This document shows, piece after piece, positions 5,885 to 13,406 of a stretch of 18,170 nt of DNA (positions within the stretch are counted from its first letter, which is position 1; every line of letters begins with the position of its first letter). Source of the stretch: JBARRS01 sp049644345. Lineage in GTDB: Bacteria; Actinomycetota; Thermoleophilia; Gaiellales; Gaiellaceae. A program made the position numbers and the translations under genes. Location of the stretch: contig JBARRS010000049.1 of NCBI GenBank assembly GCA_049644345.1, positions 1-18,170 of the forward strand. Direction: 5' to 3'. Below the pieces are notes generated by a model. The model was not told where the DNA came from, ran no database searches, and was given only the letters and a program-made list of their open reading frames with translations.

Positions 5885-6814
5885 TCACGCGGTGACCTCT
5901 CGCGGCAGCCGGAAGTGGACGTCCTCGCGCGCGACCTCGACCTCGGCGAGCTCTCCGTAGCCCAGCTCGGCGAGCCGACGGACGACGAGCTGCACGAGCT
6001 CCTCGGGCGTCGACGCACCGGCGGTCAGGCCGACGGTCTCGTGCCCCTCGAGGAGCTCTGGATCGAGCTCGTCATCGCCGTTGATCAGCGCCGCCTCTGC
6101 ACCCGCCCGCTCGGCGACCTCGACAAGCCGGCGGGCGTTCGAGCTCGTCCCCGAGCCGATCACGAGCACGAGGGTCGCGCCCTGGGCCGCCATCTCCTTC
6201 ACAGCGTCCTGCCGGTTCTGGGTCGCGTAGCAGATGTCGTCCGCCGAGGGACGCCTGAGGCCGCCGAACCGTCGCTCCAAGGCCTCGACGGTGTCGGCGA
6301 CGTCGTCGAGAGAGAGCGTCGTCTGCGTGATCACGGCGACCGGCCTGCCCGCGGTATCGAGGCGCTCGGCGTCGGCGGGCGACTCGATCACGACCGTGGA
6401 CTCCGGCCGCTCTCCGCGCGTCCCGATCACCTCGACGTGGTCGGCGTGACCGACGAGCGCGACGAGGTGGCCGCCGTCCGCGTAGCGCCGGGCCTCGGCG
6501 TGAACCTTCGAGACGAGCGGGCAGACGGCGTCGACGACCTGGAGACCGCGCTGCTCGCAGTTCTCGCGGACCGCCGGCGCGACACCGTGCGCCGAGAGCA
6601 CGCAGATCTCGCCGGCCGGCACTTCGTCCTCCGACTCGACGAAGACGGCTCCGAGCCCTTCGAGGCGACGGACGACGTGGTCGTTGTGCACGATGTGGTG
6701 GCGGACGTAAACCGGCGGTCCGTGCTGCTCGAGCAGGCGCTCGACGATCTCGATCGCGCGGTCGACGCCGGCGCAGAACGACCGCGGCGCGGCGAGCAGG
6801 ACGCGTCCGCTCAC
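5885..6814 (-). CDS. ispH: 4-hydroxy-3-methylbut-2-enyl diphosphate reductase
   Basis: A 309-residue IspH (LytB), the last step of the MEP pathway: it reduces HMBPP to IPP and DMAPP using a [4Fe-4S] cluster. The three cluster cysteines are Cys14 (FCAGVDRAI), Cys98 (DAVCPLVSK) and Cys195 (DDICYATQNRQ). HIVHN (His43), SAHG (His76), DHVEVIG (Glu128) and TQTTLS (163-168) are the substrate-pocket motifs. Length is normal. GTG 6814 was chosen because the protein starts typically (SGRVLLAAPRSFCAGV) and overlaps the hpnG stop in a GTGA; the open frame runs 45 residues further upstream but that part is an Arg-rich shadow. The 4-nt overlap places it in the hopanoid operon, where it supplies isoprenoid precursors. 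Confidence 0.95.
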   Translation of the reverse strand: MSGRVLLAAPRSFCAGVDRAIEIVERLLEQHGPPVYVRHHIVHNDHVVRRLEGLGAVFVESEDEVPAGEICVLSAHGVAPAVRENCEQRGLQVVDAVCPLVSKVHAEARRYADGGHLVALVGHADHVEVIGTRGERPESTVVIESPADAERLDTAGRPVAVITQTTLSLDDVADTVEALERRFGGLRRPSADDICYATQNRQDAVKEMAAQGATLVLVIGSGTSSNARRLVEVAERAGAEAALINGDDELDPELLEGHETVGLTAGASTPEELVQLVVRRLAELGYGELAEVEVAREDVHFRLPREVTA

Positions 6815-7389
6815 CGGAGCGCTTCCTCGAGCCGAGCGAGCGCGCGCTTTGCGTCCGCTGCGGCCTGCGTGAATCCTCTCGGCTCTCGTGCGAACGCCCT
6901 GACGAGGCCGGGCCAGTGGTAGCGCCCTTGCGGCGTGACCGCCGCGCAAATTCCGTGCAGCGTGCGCTCAGGTGTGTCGCTCACTGCACGGAGCACACCG
7001 CGAAGCCGACCGGTGCGAGCCAGTGGGCCGGACTCGAGATCGGCTGCGTCCGCCCCTGTCGCCTCGTAGAGCCGCCGCCGCTCGTCCGGATCGTCGATCA
7101 CGCGCTCTGCGGCGAGGATCGTGCCGCGGACGGCGCCGGGTACGCCGAGCGGCTCGCCCTCCCAGAGCACCTCGCCTCGTTCGTCGACGATTCGGGCCGC
7201 GTCGATGACGGTGCCTGTGCGCAAGCCGTCCAGCGCGCCGGCAAGGCCGAAAGACACGAGCTCTCCCCCGGGAAAGCCGTTGGCGCAGGCGAGGCCGACG
7301 AGGGCCGCCCGCGCACCCGCGCGACGGGCCGCGCGCGCCTCTGCCGTGGTGGCACAGGCGAAGGTCACCCTTAGCCCGTGAGCGTCCAT
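6811..7389 (-). CDS. hpnG: HpnG-like hopanoid-associated nucleosidase/phosphorylase
   Basis: About 192 residues, matching the short purine-nucleoside phosphorylase/MTA nucleosidase-fold proteins found beside hpnH. FGLAGALDGLRTGTVIDA (47-64) is the usual glycine-rich phosphorylase block. GADAADLESGPLART (112-126) corresponds to the V-D-M-E-S motif, with Glu119 as the ribose-binding acid, and RAVSDT (134-139) contains the conserved Asp138. HpnG is known to cleave adenine from adenosylhopane, giving ribosyl-(phospho)hopane. ATG 7389 overlaps hpnH by 19 bp; GTG 7368, two bases after the hpnH stop, is an alternative that gives 185 residues. Its stop overlaps the ispH GTG start. The assignment rests on fold motifs plus its location directly after hpnH. 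Confidence 0.8.
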   Translation of the reverse strand: MDAHGLRVTFACATTAEARAARRAGARAALVGLACANGFPGGELVSFGLAGALDGLRTGTVIDAARIVDERGEVLWEGEPLGVPGAVRGTILAAERVIDDPDERRRLYEATGADAADLESGPLARTGRLRGVLRAVSDTPERTLHGICAAVTPQGRYHWPGLVRAFAREPRGFTQAAADAKRALARLEEALR

Positions 7390-8372
7390 GCCGCGCTTCG
7401 GATGCTCTCCTTGACGCTCGAGGTCGCCGCGAGGGTCGCCGACGGCTCGAAACCGGAGTGGATGCCGCAATGCTCGCACCGGGGATCGTTGCCGGGGCCG
7501 TAGTTCTCCCACTCGATCCCGTCGAGCAACGCATCGTAGGTCGGGAAGATCCCGTCCGTGAGCAGGTAGCACGGGCCCTTCCAGCCGTAGGGGTTCCGGG
7601 TCACCGACCCCCAGGGCGCGCACGGCAGCTTGCGCTCGCCCGTGAGGAACTCCTGGTAGATCGGGCTCGCGAGCCAGCGGTAGCCGTTCTTGCGGACCGC
7701 TGCGCGGATGACGCGGAACTTCTCCTCGTGCTCCGCGCGCGTCATCGTCAGGTTCGGGTCGATCTGCGAGTACTGGTAGCCCGGCGCCACGAGCATCCCG
7801 TCGATTCCGACCTCGTTGGTGAGGAAGTCCATCATCTGGACCACGTCCTCGACGGCGGTCTCCTTGAAGATCGTCGTGTTCGTGGTCACGCGGAAGCCGC
7901 GGTCCCGAGCCGACTTGATCGCGTCGACCGCCGTGTCCCAGAGCCCCGGGTAGTCGCAGATGTAGTCGTGGATCTCACGCATGCCGTCGAGGTGTACGAC
8001 GAACGTGAGCCGAACGTTCGGCTCGAAGGTGTCGAGGAACTCCTCGAGCCGGAGGGCGTTCGTGCAGAGCTCGATGTTCTTCTCCTGCTCGAGCATCCCG
8101 GCGACGACGTCCTCGATCCCCTTGAAGACGAGAGGCTCGCCGCCGCAGATCGAGACGACCGGCGCGGGGCACTGGACGGCTGCGTCGAGGCACTCGTCCA
8201 CGGTGAGCCGCGCCTTGTTCGACTCGTACTCCCGAATCTTCCCGCAGCCGATGCAGGCGATGTTGCACGCGAGGGTCGGCTCCAGCATCAACACCAGCGG
8301 GTAGCGCTTGCCCTTGGGCTGATCCATCACGTACCGGGCGATCTGAACTGTCGATCGAAGCGGAAATTTCAT
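7371..8372 (-). CDS. hpnH: Adenosylhopane synthase, radical SAM
   Basis: A 333-residue HpnH. LACNIACIGCGK contains the radical-SAM cluster ligands Cys36, Cys40 and Cys43 (C-x3-C-x2-C), followed by SICGGEPLVF, the SAM-binding GGE block. The N-terminus (RYVMDQPKGKRYPLVLMLEPT) and the C-terminal DPRCEHCGIHSGFEPSA segment are strongly characteristic of HpnH. The enzyme couples a 5'-deoxyadenosyl radical to diploptene to form adenosylhopane, the first step of extended C35 hopanoids. Its ATG overlaps the stop of shc by 4 nt (8369-8372), and hpnG follows. Length is typical and no key residue is missing. Confidence 0.96.
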   Translation of the reverse strand: MKFPLRSTVQIARYVMDQPKGKRYPLVLMLEPTLACNIACIGCGKIREYESNKARLTVDECLDAAVQCPAPVVSICGGEPLVFKGIEDVVAGMLEQEKNIELCTNALRLEEFLDTFEPNVRLTFVVHLDGMREIHDYICDYPGLWDTAVDAIKSARDRGFRVTTNTTIFKETAVEDVVQMMDFLTNEVGIDGMLVAPGYQYSQIDPNLTMTRAEHEEKFRVIRAAVRKNGYRWLASPIYQEFLTGERKLPCAPWGSVTRNPYGWKGPCYLLTDGIFPTYDALLDGIEWENYGPGNDPRCEHCGIHSGFEPSATLAATSSVKESIRSAAWTLTG

Positions 8373-10159
8373 TCAGCGAGCCTTTCTCGTAGGCGTCCAA
8401 GGGCCATGAGCGGAAAGTGCAGCCGATAGAGGTGATAGCGGATCATGAAGTCGAGCGGGAAACCTGTACCGGTGTAGTGCACCTCGTCCCAATCCCCGTC
8501 TGGTCGTTGTGCGAGACATAGCCAATTTGCAGCGGCGCCAGGGGCGGCAGAGCCCGCCTCCCCCGCAGCGGCGTAGGCTACTAGCGCCCAGGCGGTCTGG
8601 CTAGGCGTCGAGGGGCCGCGACCGCGGAAACGTGAGTCCTCGTAGGAGCGGATGTCCTCGCCGAAGCTGCCGTCGTCCTGCTGGACCGAGTCCAGCCATG
8701 CGACTGCGCGTCGCATCGCCGGATGGTCGGTGGGCAGGCCGCAAGCCTCGAGTGCAGGGAGGGCTGCGGCCGTTCCGTAGATGTGGTTGACGCCCCAGCG
8801 GCCGAACCAGGAGCCGTCCGGCTCCTGCTCGGCGAGCAGCCAGTCCAACCCACGGCCGACCTCGGCGTCGTGACCTCGTTCCGGCGCGAGCACCTCGAGG
8901 GCGTGCGCGGTCACGTCGGAGCTGGGCTCGTCCGTGACCTCGCCGAAGTCGCAGAACGGCAGCTTGTAGAGCCAGAAGGCGTCGTTGTCCGCGTCGAACG
9001 CGCCCCAGCCGCCTCCCCGCGACTGCATGCCCACGATCCAGTCGAGCCCGCGCTGAACGGCCTCCCCGCCGCGGTGCAGCCGCCGGAGGGCGAGCGCGAC
9101 GACGGCCGCGTCGTCGACGTCCGGATAGAGGTCGTTCTCGAACTCGAACGCCCAACCCCCCGGAGCGAGGTCGGGGCGCCGGACGGCCCAGTCGCCTTTC
9201 GCGGTCACCTCCTCGGCGAGCAGCCAGTCCGCCGCGCGGACGAGCGCTGGATGCTCGGGCCCGAGACCGGCATCGCGAAGCGCGAGCACCGCCAGGGCCG
9301 TGTCCCAGACGGGCGACTGGCACGCCTCCGGCCGGAGGCGATCGCCCTCGTCGATCGTGAACCCCTCCCAGCCCTCGATCGCCCGCCGCAGGGTTTCGTC
9401 CTCGAAACCGTGCCCGAGCGAGGCGAGCATGATGATCGACCAGACCCACGGCGGCTGGATCCCGCCCCAGGAGCCGTCCGCCTCCTGGCGTTCCCGTACC
9501 CAGCGCTCGGCCTGGGCGATCGCCCGCAGGCGGAGGCCCGACGGCCGGTGCGCCGGCCTCGAGCCCCCAGGGCGCCCACCGATCTCGCGCAGGTCGAGGT
9601 CTGCGCGGCGCACCGGCCGCAGCGCGCGGACGACGGAGAGCGCGACCACCGTCTGCCGTGCCCAGCAGGAGAAGTTGTAGATCGAGAAGGGTGAGCTCGG
9701 CGGGAGGAGCACCATCTCGACGGGGATGGGGACGACGCGCTGCCACGGCCACTGCCCGAGTAGGGCGAGGAAGCATTTCGTGAACACGCGGCTGCGCGGG
9801 ATACCCCCCTCGCTCTGGATGAAACGGCGGGCCTGCTCGCCTGGATCGACGCCCGCGAGCCTCAGGGCCGCGTACGCCTCGATCGAGGTGGAGAGGTCGG
9901 GCGGCCCCTCGAACCAGATCGCCCACGTGCCGTCGTCGCGCTGGCGGGCGAGCAGCTCGTTCGCGATCTTTCGGTCGAGCTCCGGGGTGCGGAGGCCGAG
10001 GAAGTGGTGCCAGAAGAGGTGTTGCGCGATCATCGTCGCGTTCGACTCGAGCTCGCCCACCCAGTAGCCGTCCGGGTGCTGGAGCTCGAGCAGGCGGTTG
10101 GTCGCGCGGTCGACCGCGGTGTCGAGGTCGACCTTCGCACGCTCGGGTGCGATCGTCAC
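8369..10159 (-). CDS. shc: Squalene-hopene cyclase
   Basis: A 596-residue squalene-hopene cyclase (also called HpnF), slightly shorter than the roughly 630 residues of the Alicyclobacillus enzyme. The catalytic acid motif DVDD is at 347-350, within ENDLYPDVDDAAVV. Repeated QW motifs stabilise the alpha/alpha barrels, for example QHPDGYWVGEL (27-37), QRDDGTW (73-79), QEADGSWGG (225-233), QSRGGGWGAFDADN (379-392) and, near the C-terminus, QEPDGSWFGRWG and QQDDGSFGED. GFPLDFMIRYHLYR is the usual C-terminal end. It is a monotopic membrane enzyme that cyclises squalene to hopene/hopanol. The start is GTG 10159, overlapping the hpnE stop as GTGA; its stop overlaps the hpnH ATG. This is the central gene of the operon. 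Confidence 0.97.
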   Translation of the reverse strand: MTIAPERAKVDLDTAVDRATNRLLELQHPDGYWVGELESNATMIAQHLFWHHFLGLRTPELDRKIANELLARQRDDGTWAIWFEGPPDLSTSIEAYAALRLAGVDPGEQARRFIQSEGGIPRSRVFTKCFLALLGQWPWQRVVPIPVEMVLLPPSSPFSIYNFSCWARQTVVALSVVRALRPVRRADLDLREIGGRPGGSRPAHRPSGLRLRAIAQAERWVRERQEADGSWGGIQPPWVWSIIMLASLGHGFEDETLRRAIEGWEGFTIDEGDRLRPEACQSPVWDTALAVLALRDAGLGPEHPALVRAADWLLAEEVTAKGDWAVRRPDLAPGGWAFEFENDLYPDVDDAAVVALALRRLHRGGEAVQRGLDWIVGMQSRGGGWGAFDADNDAFWLYKLPFCDFGEVTDEPSSDVTAHALEVLAPERGHDAEVGRGLDWLLAEQEPDGSWFGRWGVNHIYGTAAALPALEACGLPTDHPAMRRAVAWLDSVQQDDGSFGEDIRSYEDSRFRGRGPSTPSQTAWALVAYAAAGEAGSAAPGAAANWLCLAQRPDGDWDEVHYTGTGFPLDFMIRYHLYRLHFPLMALGRLRERLAE

Positions 10160-11382
10160 ACAGCCACCTTATTACTTGCGCGCGCAAGGAGCGACCCGGC
10201 GGCGCCACGGCCGCTCGCGACGGCGTGCTCCATCGTCGGAGGCCAGCCGTCGGTCCATGCGCCGGCGCGCGCGACTCCGGGGCGCACCTCGCCCCAGGCG
10301 GGGCGGCGGATGCCCGGCCGCAGCGCGATCGTTGCCTCTGGCTCGCGGCTGACACGCGACCAGAGAAGCTCCGCCGGGCCAAACCGCTCCGTCAGCTCGC
10401 GCGCGATGCGGTCGACGAGCTCGCGGCCGCGCAGCTCGAGCAGCTCGGGCGCGCCGCTCGAGACGACGGTCAGGTACTGGCCCCGCTCCGGTTCCTTCCC
10501 GGTCAGCCGCCCTCTGTCGAAGACCCAGTGGGCCGCACTGCCGAGCAGCGCCGCAAGCTCGTGCTCGAGCAACCGCCGGTCGAACAGCAGGTGGACGCTG
10601 ACGATCGGCGAGCCATCGAGCTCCGGATCCGGCTCCCCGAGGAGACGCGCGCTCTCCTCGGCCGGCACAGCGACGACGACCAGGTCGGCATCGAGCTCGC
10701 CGAGTTCGTCGACGCGAACTCCGGTCTGCACTGCCGCACCCGCCTCCTCGAGCGCTTGCCGAGCCGCCTCCGCGTGCATCTCGCCGAGCGGCGCAACCGG
10801 CAGCACGAGATCGCTTGCCTCGCGCCCCGAACGCAGCGCAGTGAGCACCGTGAAGACGGCGGCGCCCGCGTCGACATCGTCCGCCCGGAGGTTGAGCGCC
10901 GGCCGGACGAAGACGTCCCAGAAGCGGTCGATCGCCCGCTGCGACTGGCCTTGCGAGCGCAGGAGCTCGCCGAAGGTCCGCGTCCCCGGGTCGAGGCGAT
11001 GCATCCGCGCGAGCAGAAGCGCGATCCGGATGCGGTCGAGAAACGGCACGTGTCGGTAGCGGAGGAGTGGACCGAGCCCGTAGCCGATCCTGGCCACCCG
11101 GCCGCGCTCGTCGATCACGGGCAGGTCGAGCCGCCTGCGCTCGACCGCGCCGAGGCTGCCGATCCGTTCGAGGAAGCCGAGGTAGGCGCCGAAGCACCCG
11201 AGCGCGATGTGCTGGCCGTTGTCTGGCGGCGGGCTTGGGTCGCCCTCCCGCTCGGGCAGCGTCTGCACCTTCCCGCCGAGCGTCGGCCGCGCCTCGAGCA
11301 GGGTCACCTCGTGTCCGGCGTCGGCGAGCTCGAGCGCGGCGGCCAGTCCTGCGAGACCGCCGCCGACGACCACCGCCTTCAC
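10156..11382 (-). CDS. hpnE: Hydroxysqualene dehydroxylase
   Basis: A 408-residue FAD-dependent amine-oxidase/phytoene-desaturase-like protein. VVVGGGLAGLAAALELADAG at 5-24 is the dinucleotide-binding motif, and EVTLLEARPTLGGKVQT follows with the acidic strand end and the R-x-x-x-G-G-K segment of this family. The C-terminus RAGAWTDGWPPTMEHAVASG is the second FAD-binding block, typical of HpnE and carotenoid desaturases. HpnE reduces hydroxysqualene to squalene; the operon position after hpnC and hpnD separates it from carotenoid enzymes. GTG 11382 was chosen for its GTGA overlap with the hpnD stop and because the FAD motif begins immediately. The open frame extends 76 residues upstream, but only as an Arg-rich shadow of hpnD. 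Confidence 0.93.
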   Translation of the reverse strand: MKAVVVGGGLAGLAAALELADAGHEVTLLEARPTLGGKVQTLPEREGDPSPPPDNGQHIALGCFGAYLGFLERIGSLGAVERRRLDLPVIDERGRVARIGYGLGPLLRYRHVPFLDRIRIALLLARMHRLDPGTRTFGELLRSQGQSQRAIDRFWDVFVRPALNLRADDVDAGAAVFTVLTALRSGREASDLVLPVAPLGEMHAEAARQALEEAGAAVQTGVRVDELGELDADLVVVAVPAEESARLLGEPDPELDGSPIVSVHLLFDRRLLEHELAALLGSAAHWVFDRGRLTGKEPERGQYLTVVSSGAPELLELRGRELVDRIARELTERFGPAELLWSRVSREPEATIALRPGIRRPAWGEVRPGVARAGAWTDGWPPTMEHAVASGRGAAGSLLARASNKVAV

Positions 11383-12200
11383 CGCAAGAACCCCTCGCCG
11401 ACGATTCGTAGCTTCGTCAGCCGCGAGAGCTGCGGCGGTCCCCCGAAGACGTCGAACCCGCCCTCCTCGATCCGGTCGAGCGTGGCGCGGTACAGACCGG
11501 CGAATGTCGCCACGCAGGCGGCGCTGCGCGAGTCGAGGAAGTCGAGCAGCTCGAGCCCGTCGCTCAGGTACACGCGCGCGCGAGCAGCCTGAAACGCCAT
11601 CAGCGCCTGCCACGCCGACGAGCAGCGGCCCTCGGCGATGTCGTCCTCCGAGACGCCGAATGACGACAACTCGTCTTGCGGCAGGTACACGCGGCCGAGC
11701 TGCCAGTCCTCGGGCACGTCACGGACGATGTTGATCAGCTGGAGCGCGATCCCGAGCGTCTCGGCGTGCCCGAACTCGTCGGAGCCGTAGACCGGGACAC
11801 AGGCGCGCCCGACCGCGCCGGCGACCCGCTTGCAGTAGCCGATGAGCTCGTCGAAGGTTGCGTAGCGGCGTTGCTCGGTGTCCTGGATGCCCCCGTCGAC
11901 GAGCGCGTGCAGCGCTTCTTCCGGGATCGGATACCGGCGGCGAGCATCCTGGAGCGCGACGAACGTGGCGTCGCCTGCGGGATCGCCGTCGAGCCGCGCG
12001 CGCAGTGCCTCGAGCCTCTTTCGTTTCTCGTCGTCCGGAAGCGCTCCATCGGCGACGTCGTCCAGCTCGCGGGCGAACGCGTAGATGGCCGCGATCGCCC
12101 GCCGCTTCGGCTTCGGCAGCACCATGATCCCGTAGGCGAAGTTCCGGGCACGGTTGCGTGTGATCCGCTCGACCTCCGTATACGCCTGCTCGACGGTCAT
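11379..12200 (-). CDS. hpnD: Presqualene diphosphate synthase
   Basis: A 273-residue trans-isoprenyl diphosphate synthase of the squalene/phytoene synthase family. The two Asp-rich motifs are ELDDVAD (D47-D51) and NIVRDVPED (D161-D165). FAYGIMVLPKPKRRAI near the N-terminus and LGRVYLPQDEL after motif two are typical of HpnD. It condenses two farnesyl diphosphates to presqualene diphosphate. The family alone cannot be separated from phytoene synthase CrtB, but the arrangement hpnC-hpnD-hpnE-shc is decisive. Its start overlaps the hpnC stop and its stop overlaps the hpnE start, each by 4 nt. Confidence 0.93.
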   Translation of the reverse strand: MTVEQAYTEVERITRNRARNFAYGIMVLPKPKRRAIAAIYAFARELDDVADGALPDDEKRKRLEALRARLDGDPAGDATFVALQDARRRYPIPEEALHALVDGGIQDTEQRRYATFDELIGYCKRVAGAVGRACVPVYGSDEFGHAETLGIALQLINIVRDVPEDWQLGRVYLPQDELSSFGVSEDDIAEGRCSSAWQALMAFQAARARVYLSDGLELLDFLDSRSAACVATFAGLYRATLDRIEEGGFDVFGGPPQLSRLTKLRIVGEGFLR

Positions 12201-13003
12201 CGCACGAGCACCGCCACGGCGGCGCGCGCAAGTCGCGCCCGCGACGGCGCCGGGCGCGAGGTGAAGACGTCGTAGTCGGCCCGCTCCAGCGCCTCAAGCG
12301 CCGCCATGCCGCCGAGCGCGAACAGCGCCACGGCGCGGCCCATCCTGCCACCGAGCCGAAGCTCCAGCGTCTTGCCGGCGGAAAGCAGCCCCTGTGCGCG
12401 CTCGGACTCGAATCGGAGCAGCTCTCGCAGCGGCTCGTTTGGCCGGTTTAGCGCTGTGACGCCGTAACGCCGGCGGTCCTCGGCCGGAAGATAGATCCGC
12501 CCCAGCGCCAGGTCGCGCGGCACGTCCTGGAGGAAGTTGACGAGCTGGAGGCCCGTGCACACGTCGTCGCTCGCGCGGACGAGCTCATCGTCGTCGGCGC
12601 GGCGCAGGACACCGAGGACGAGCCGGCCGCAGGGGTCGGCCGAATGGGTGCAGTACCACTTGACGTCGTCCCAAGCCTCGTACTCGGAGACCCGCTGGTC
12701 GATTCGGTTCGCCTCGATCAGCCGCAGGAACGGCTCGCGCGGGAGCTTGAACTCATGGATCGTCCGCTTGAGCCGCCTCATCGGCCCCCAGGTCGGCTCT
12801 CCCGTGTAGCAGGCCTCCAGCTCGCGCTCGAGCTCGTCGAGTGCCTCGGGCCGCCCGTCCCCGAGCTCGTCGCCGAGGTTGTCGACAAGGCGCGCGTAGC
12901 CGTAGAGCGCGCGCAGGTGCGGCCGCAGCCCGCGCGGAAACAGAAGCGAAGCTACGGGGAAGTTCTCGCGGCGAAGCGGTTTTGCAACGGAGTCGACGTC
13001 CAT
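12197..13003 (-). CDS. hpnC: Hydroxysqualene synthase
   Basis: A 268-residue squalene/phytoene synthase-family protein. RRENFPVASLLFP (11-23) is the diagnostic HpnC N-terminus. The first Asp-rich motif is reduced to LVDNLGDE (D41, D45), and the second is LQDVPRD (D160-D164), followed by LALGRIYLP. HpnC converts presqualene diphosphate to hydroxysqualene, working between HpnD and HpnE. ATG 13003 was chosen because homology begins here; the open frame upstream contains only Arg/Ser-rich sequence. There is no clear Shine-Dalgarno before this ATG, while a TATCGT box lies 9-14 bases upstream, so the transcript may be leaderless. It is the first gene of the hopanoid operon, 52 bp after the DUF192 gene. 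Confidence 0.93.
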   Translation of the reverse strand: MDVDSVAKPLRRENFPVASLLFPRGLRPHLRALYGYARLVDNLGDELGDGRPEALDELERELEACYTGEPTWGPMRRLKRTIHEFKLPREPFLRLIEANRIDQRVSEYEAWDDVKWYCTHSADPCGRLVLGVLRRADDDELVRASDDVCTGLQLVNFLQDVPRDLALGRIYLPAEDRRRYGVTALNRPNEPLRELLRFESERAQGLLSAGKTLELRLGGRMGRAVALFALGGMAALEALERADYDVFTSRPAPSRARLARAAVAVLVR

Positions 13004-13012
13004 GCGGGCATA

Positions 13013-13045
13013 ACGATAGGCCTCCGCCCGCCCGGGTGCCGTCAA
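13013..13045 (-). promoter_or_regulatory. Possible promoter of the hopanoid operon
   Basis: Read on the minus strand, TTGACG (13045-13040) is followed after 21 bases by TATCGT (13018-13013), which ends 9 bases before the hpnC ATG. The spacer is longer than the usual 16-18 bases, so the two boxes may not belong together. The -10-like box alone would put the transcription start at or near the ATG, compatible with a leaderless mRNA, which is common in actinobacteria. Confidence 0.22.
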
Positions 13046-13055
13046 CCCAGATCGG

Positions 13056-13406
13056 CTACGCGAGCAGCGGCAGCAACCGCTCGCCGGCCGAGAGCCGGCG
13101 TCTTTCGGCCTCGCCCGCGGGGAGCTCCAGCACTGCACGCGCGCCCCTGCAGCGCGCGGTGCGCCAAGGCGCGAGCCCCGCGGCCACCTTCAGCACCCGC
13201 CCCCCTCGGTCGAGGAAGACCGCGTCGATCGGGAAGCGCATGAAAGCGGTGTGGATCGAGTTCGCGGGCCGGAGCAGGATTCCCTCACCCGCCGGCAGTG
13301 AATCGCGCCCGAGCAAGCCCCGCACGCGCGCGAACGGCGTCTCCGCTAGGAGACACCGTTCGCACACGATTCGTCCGTCTTCAGCCGCCAGGCGCGCTTC
13401 GGGCAC
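13056..13406 (-). CDS. DUF192 family protein
   Basis: A 116-residue protein matching DUF192. RVRGLLGRDSLPAGEGILLRP corresponds to the family's R-x-x-G-L-M-x-R-x-x-L-x-x-x-x-G-M-L block. SIHTAFMRFPIDAVFLDRGG corresponds to the W-M-K-N-T/F-x-x-P-L-D-v-x-F-l-d motif, and LELPAGEAERRRLSAGERL is the usual C-terminal L-E-x-x-A-G block. The function of the family is unknown. Unusually, the N-terminus contains a C-E-R-C pair (VCERCLLAET), which might bind metal. GTG 13406 was chosen because its first base is the last base of the stop of the upstream M15-like gene (TAGTG), a coupled junction; the longer open frame upstream is a shadow of that gene. DUF192 genes often accompany Tad pilus loci, which fits the neighbourhood. 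Confidence 0.85.
   Translation of the reverse strand: MPEARLAAEDGRIVCERCLLAETPFARVRGLLGRDSLPAGEGILLRPANSIHTAFMRFPIDAVFLDRGGRVLKVAAGLAPWRTARCRGARAVLELPAGEAERRRLSAGERLLPLLA

Noticed and set aside
5813..6922. Long + strand open frame (369 codons) opposite ispH
   Set aside because: ispH on the other strand carries all three cluster cysteines; this frame has no motif and is a mirror of its codon bias.
8601..10382. 593-codon minus-strand frame overlapping shc in another frame
   Set aside because: Arg/Ala/Gly-rich shadow; the shc frame shows QW repeats and DVDD.
10147..11592. Long + strand open frame (481 codons) opposite hpnE
   Set aside because: It is antisense to a gene with full FAD-binding motifs, is Arg/Glu-rich with no recognisable domain, and long antisense frames are expected at this GC content.
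11379..13003. hpnC/hpnD considered as carotenoid phytoene synthases with hpnE as a desaturase
   Set aside because: The ENFPVAS signature, two tandem synthases and the following shc, hpnH and hpnG fit only the squalene/hopanoid route.
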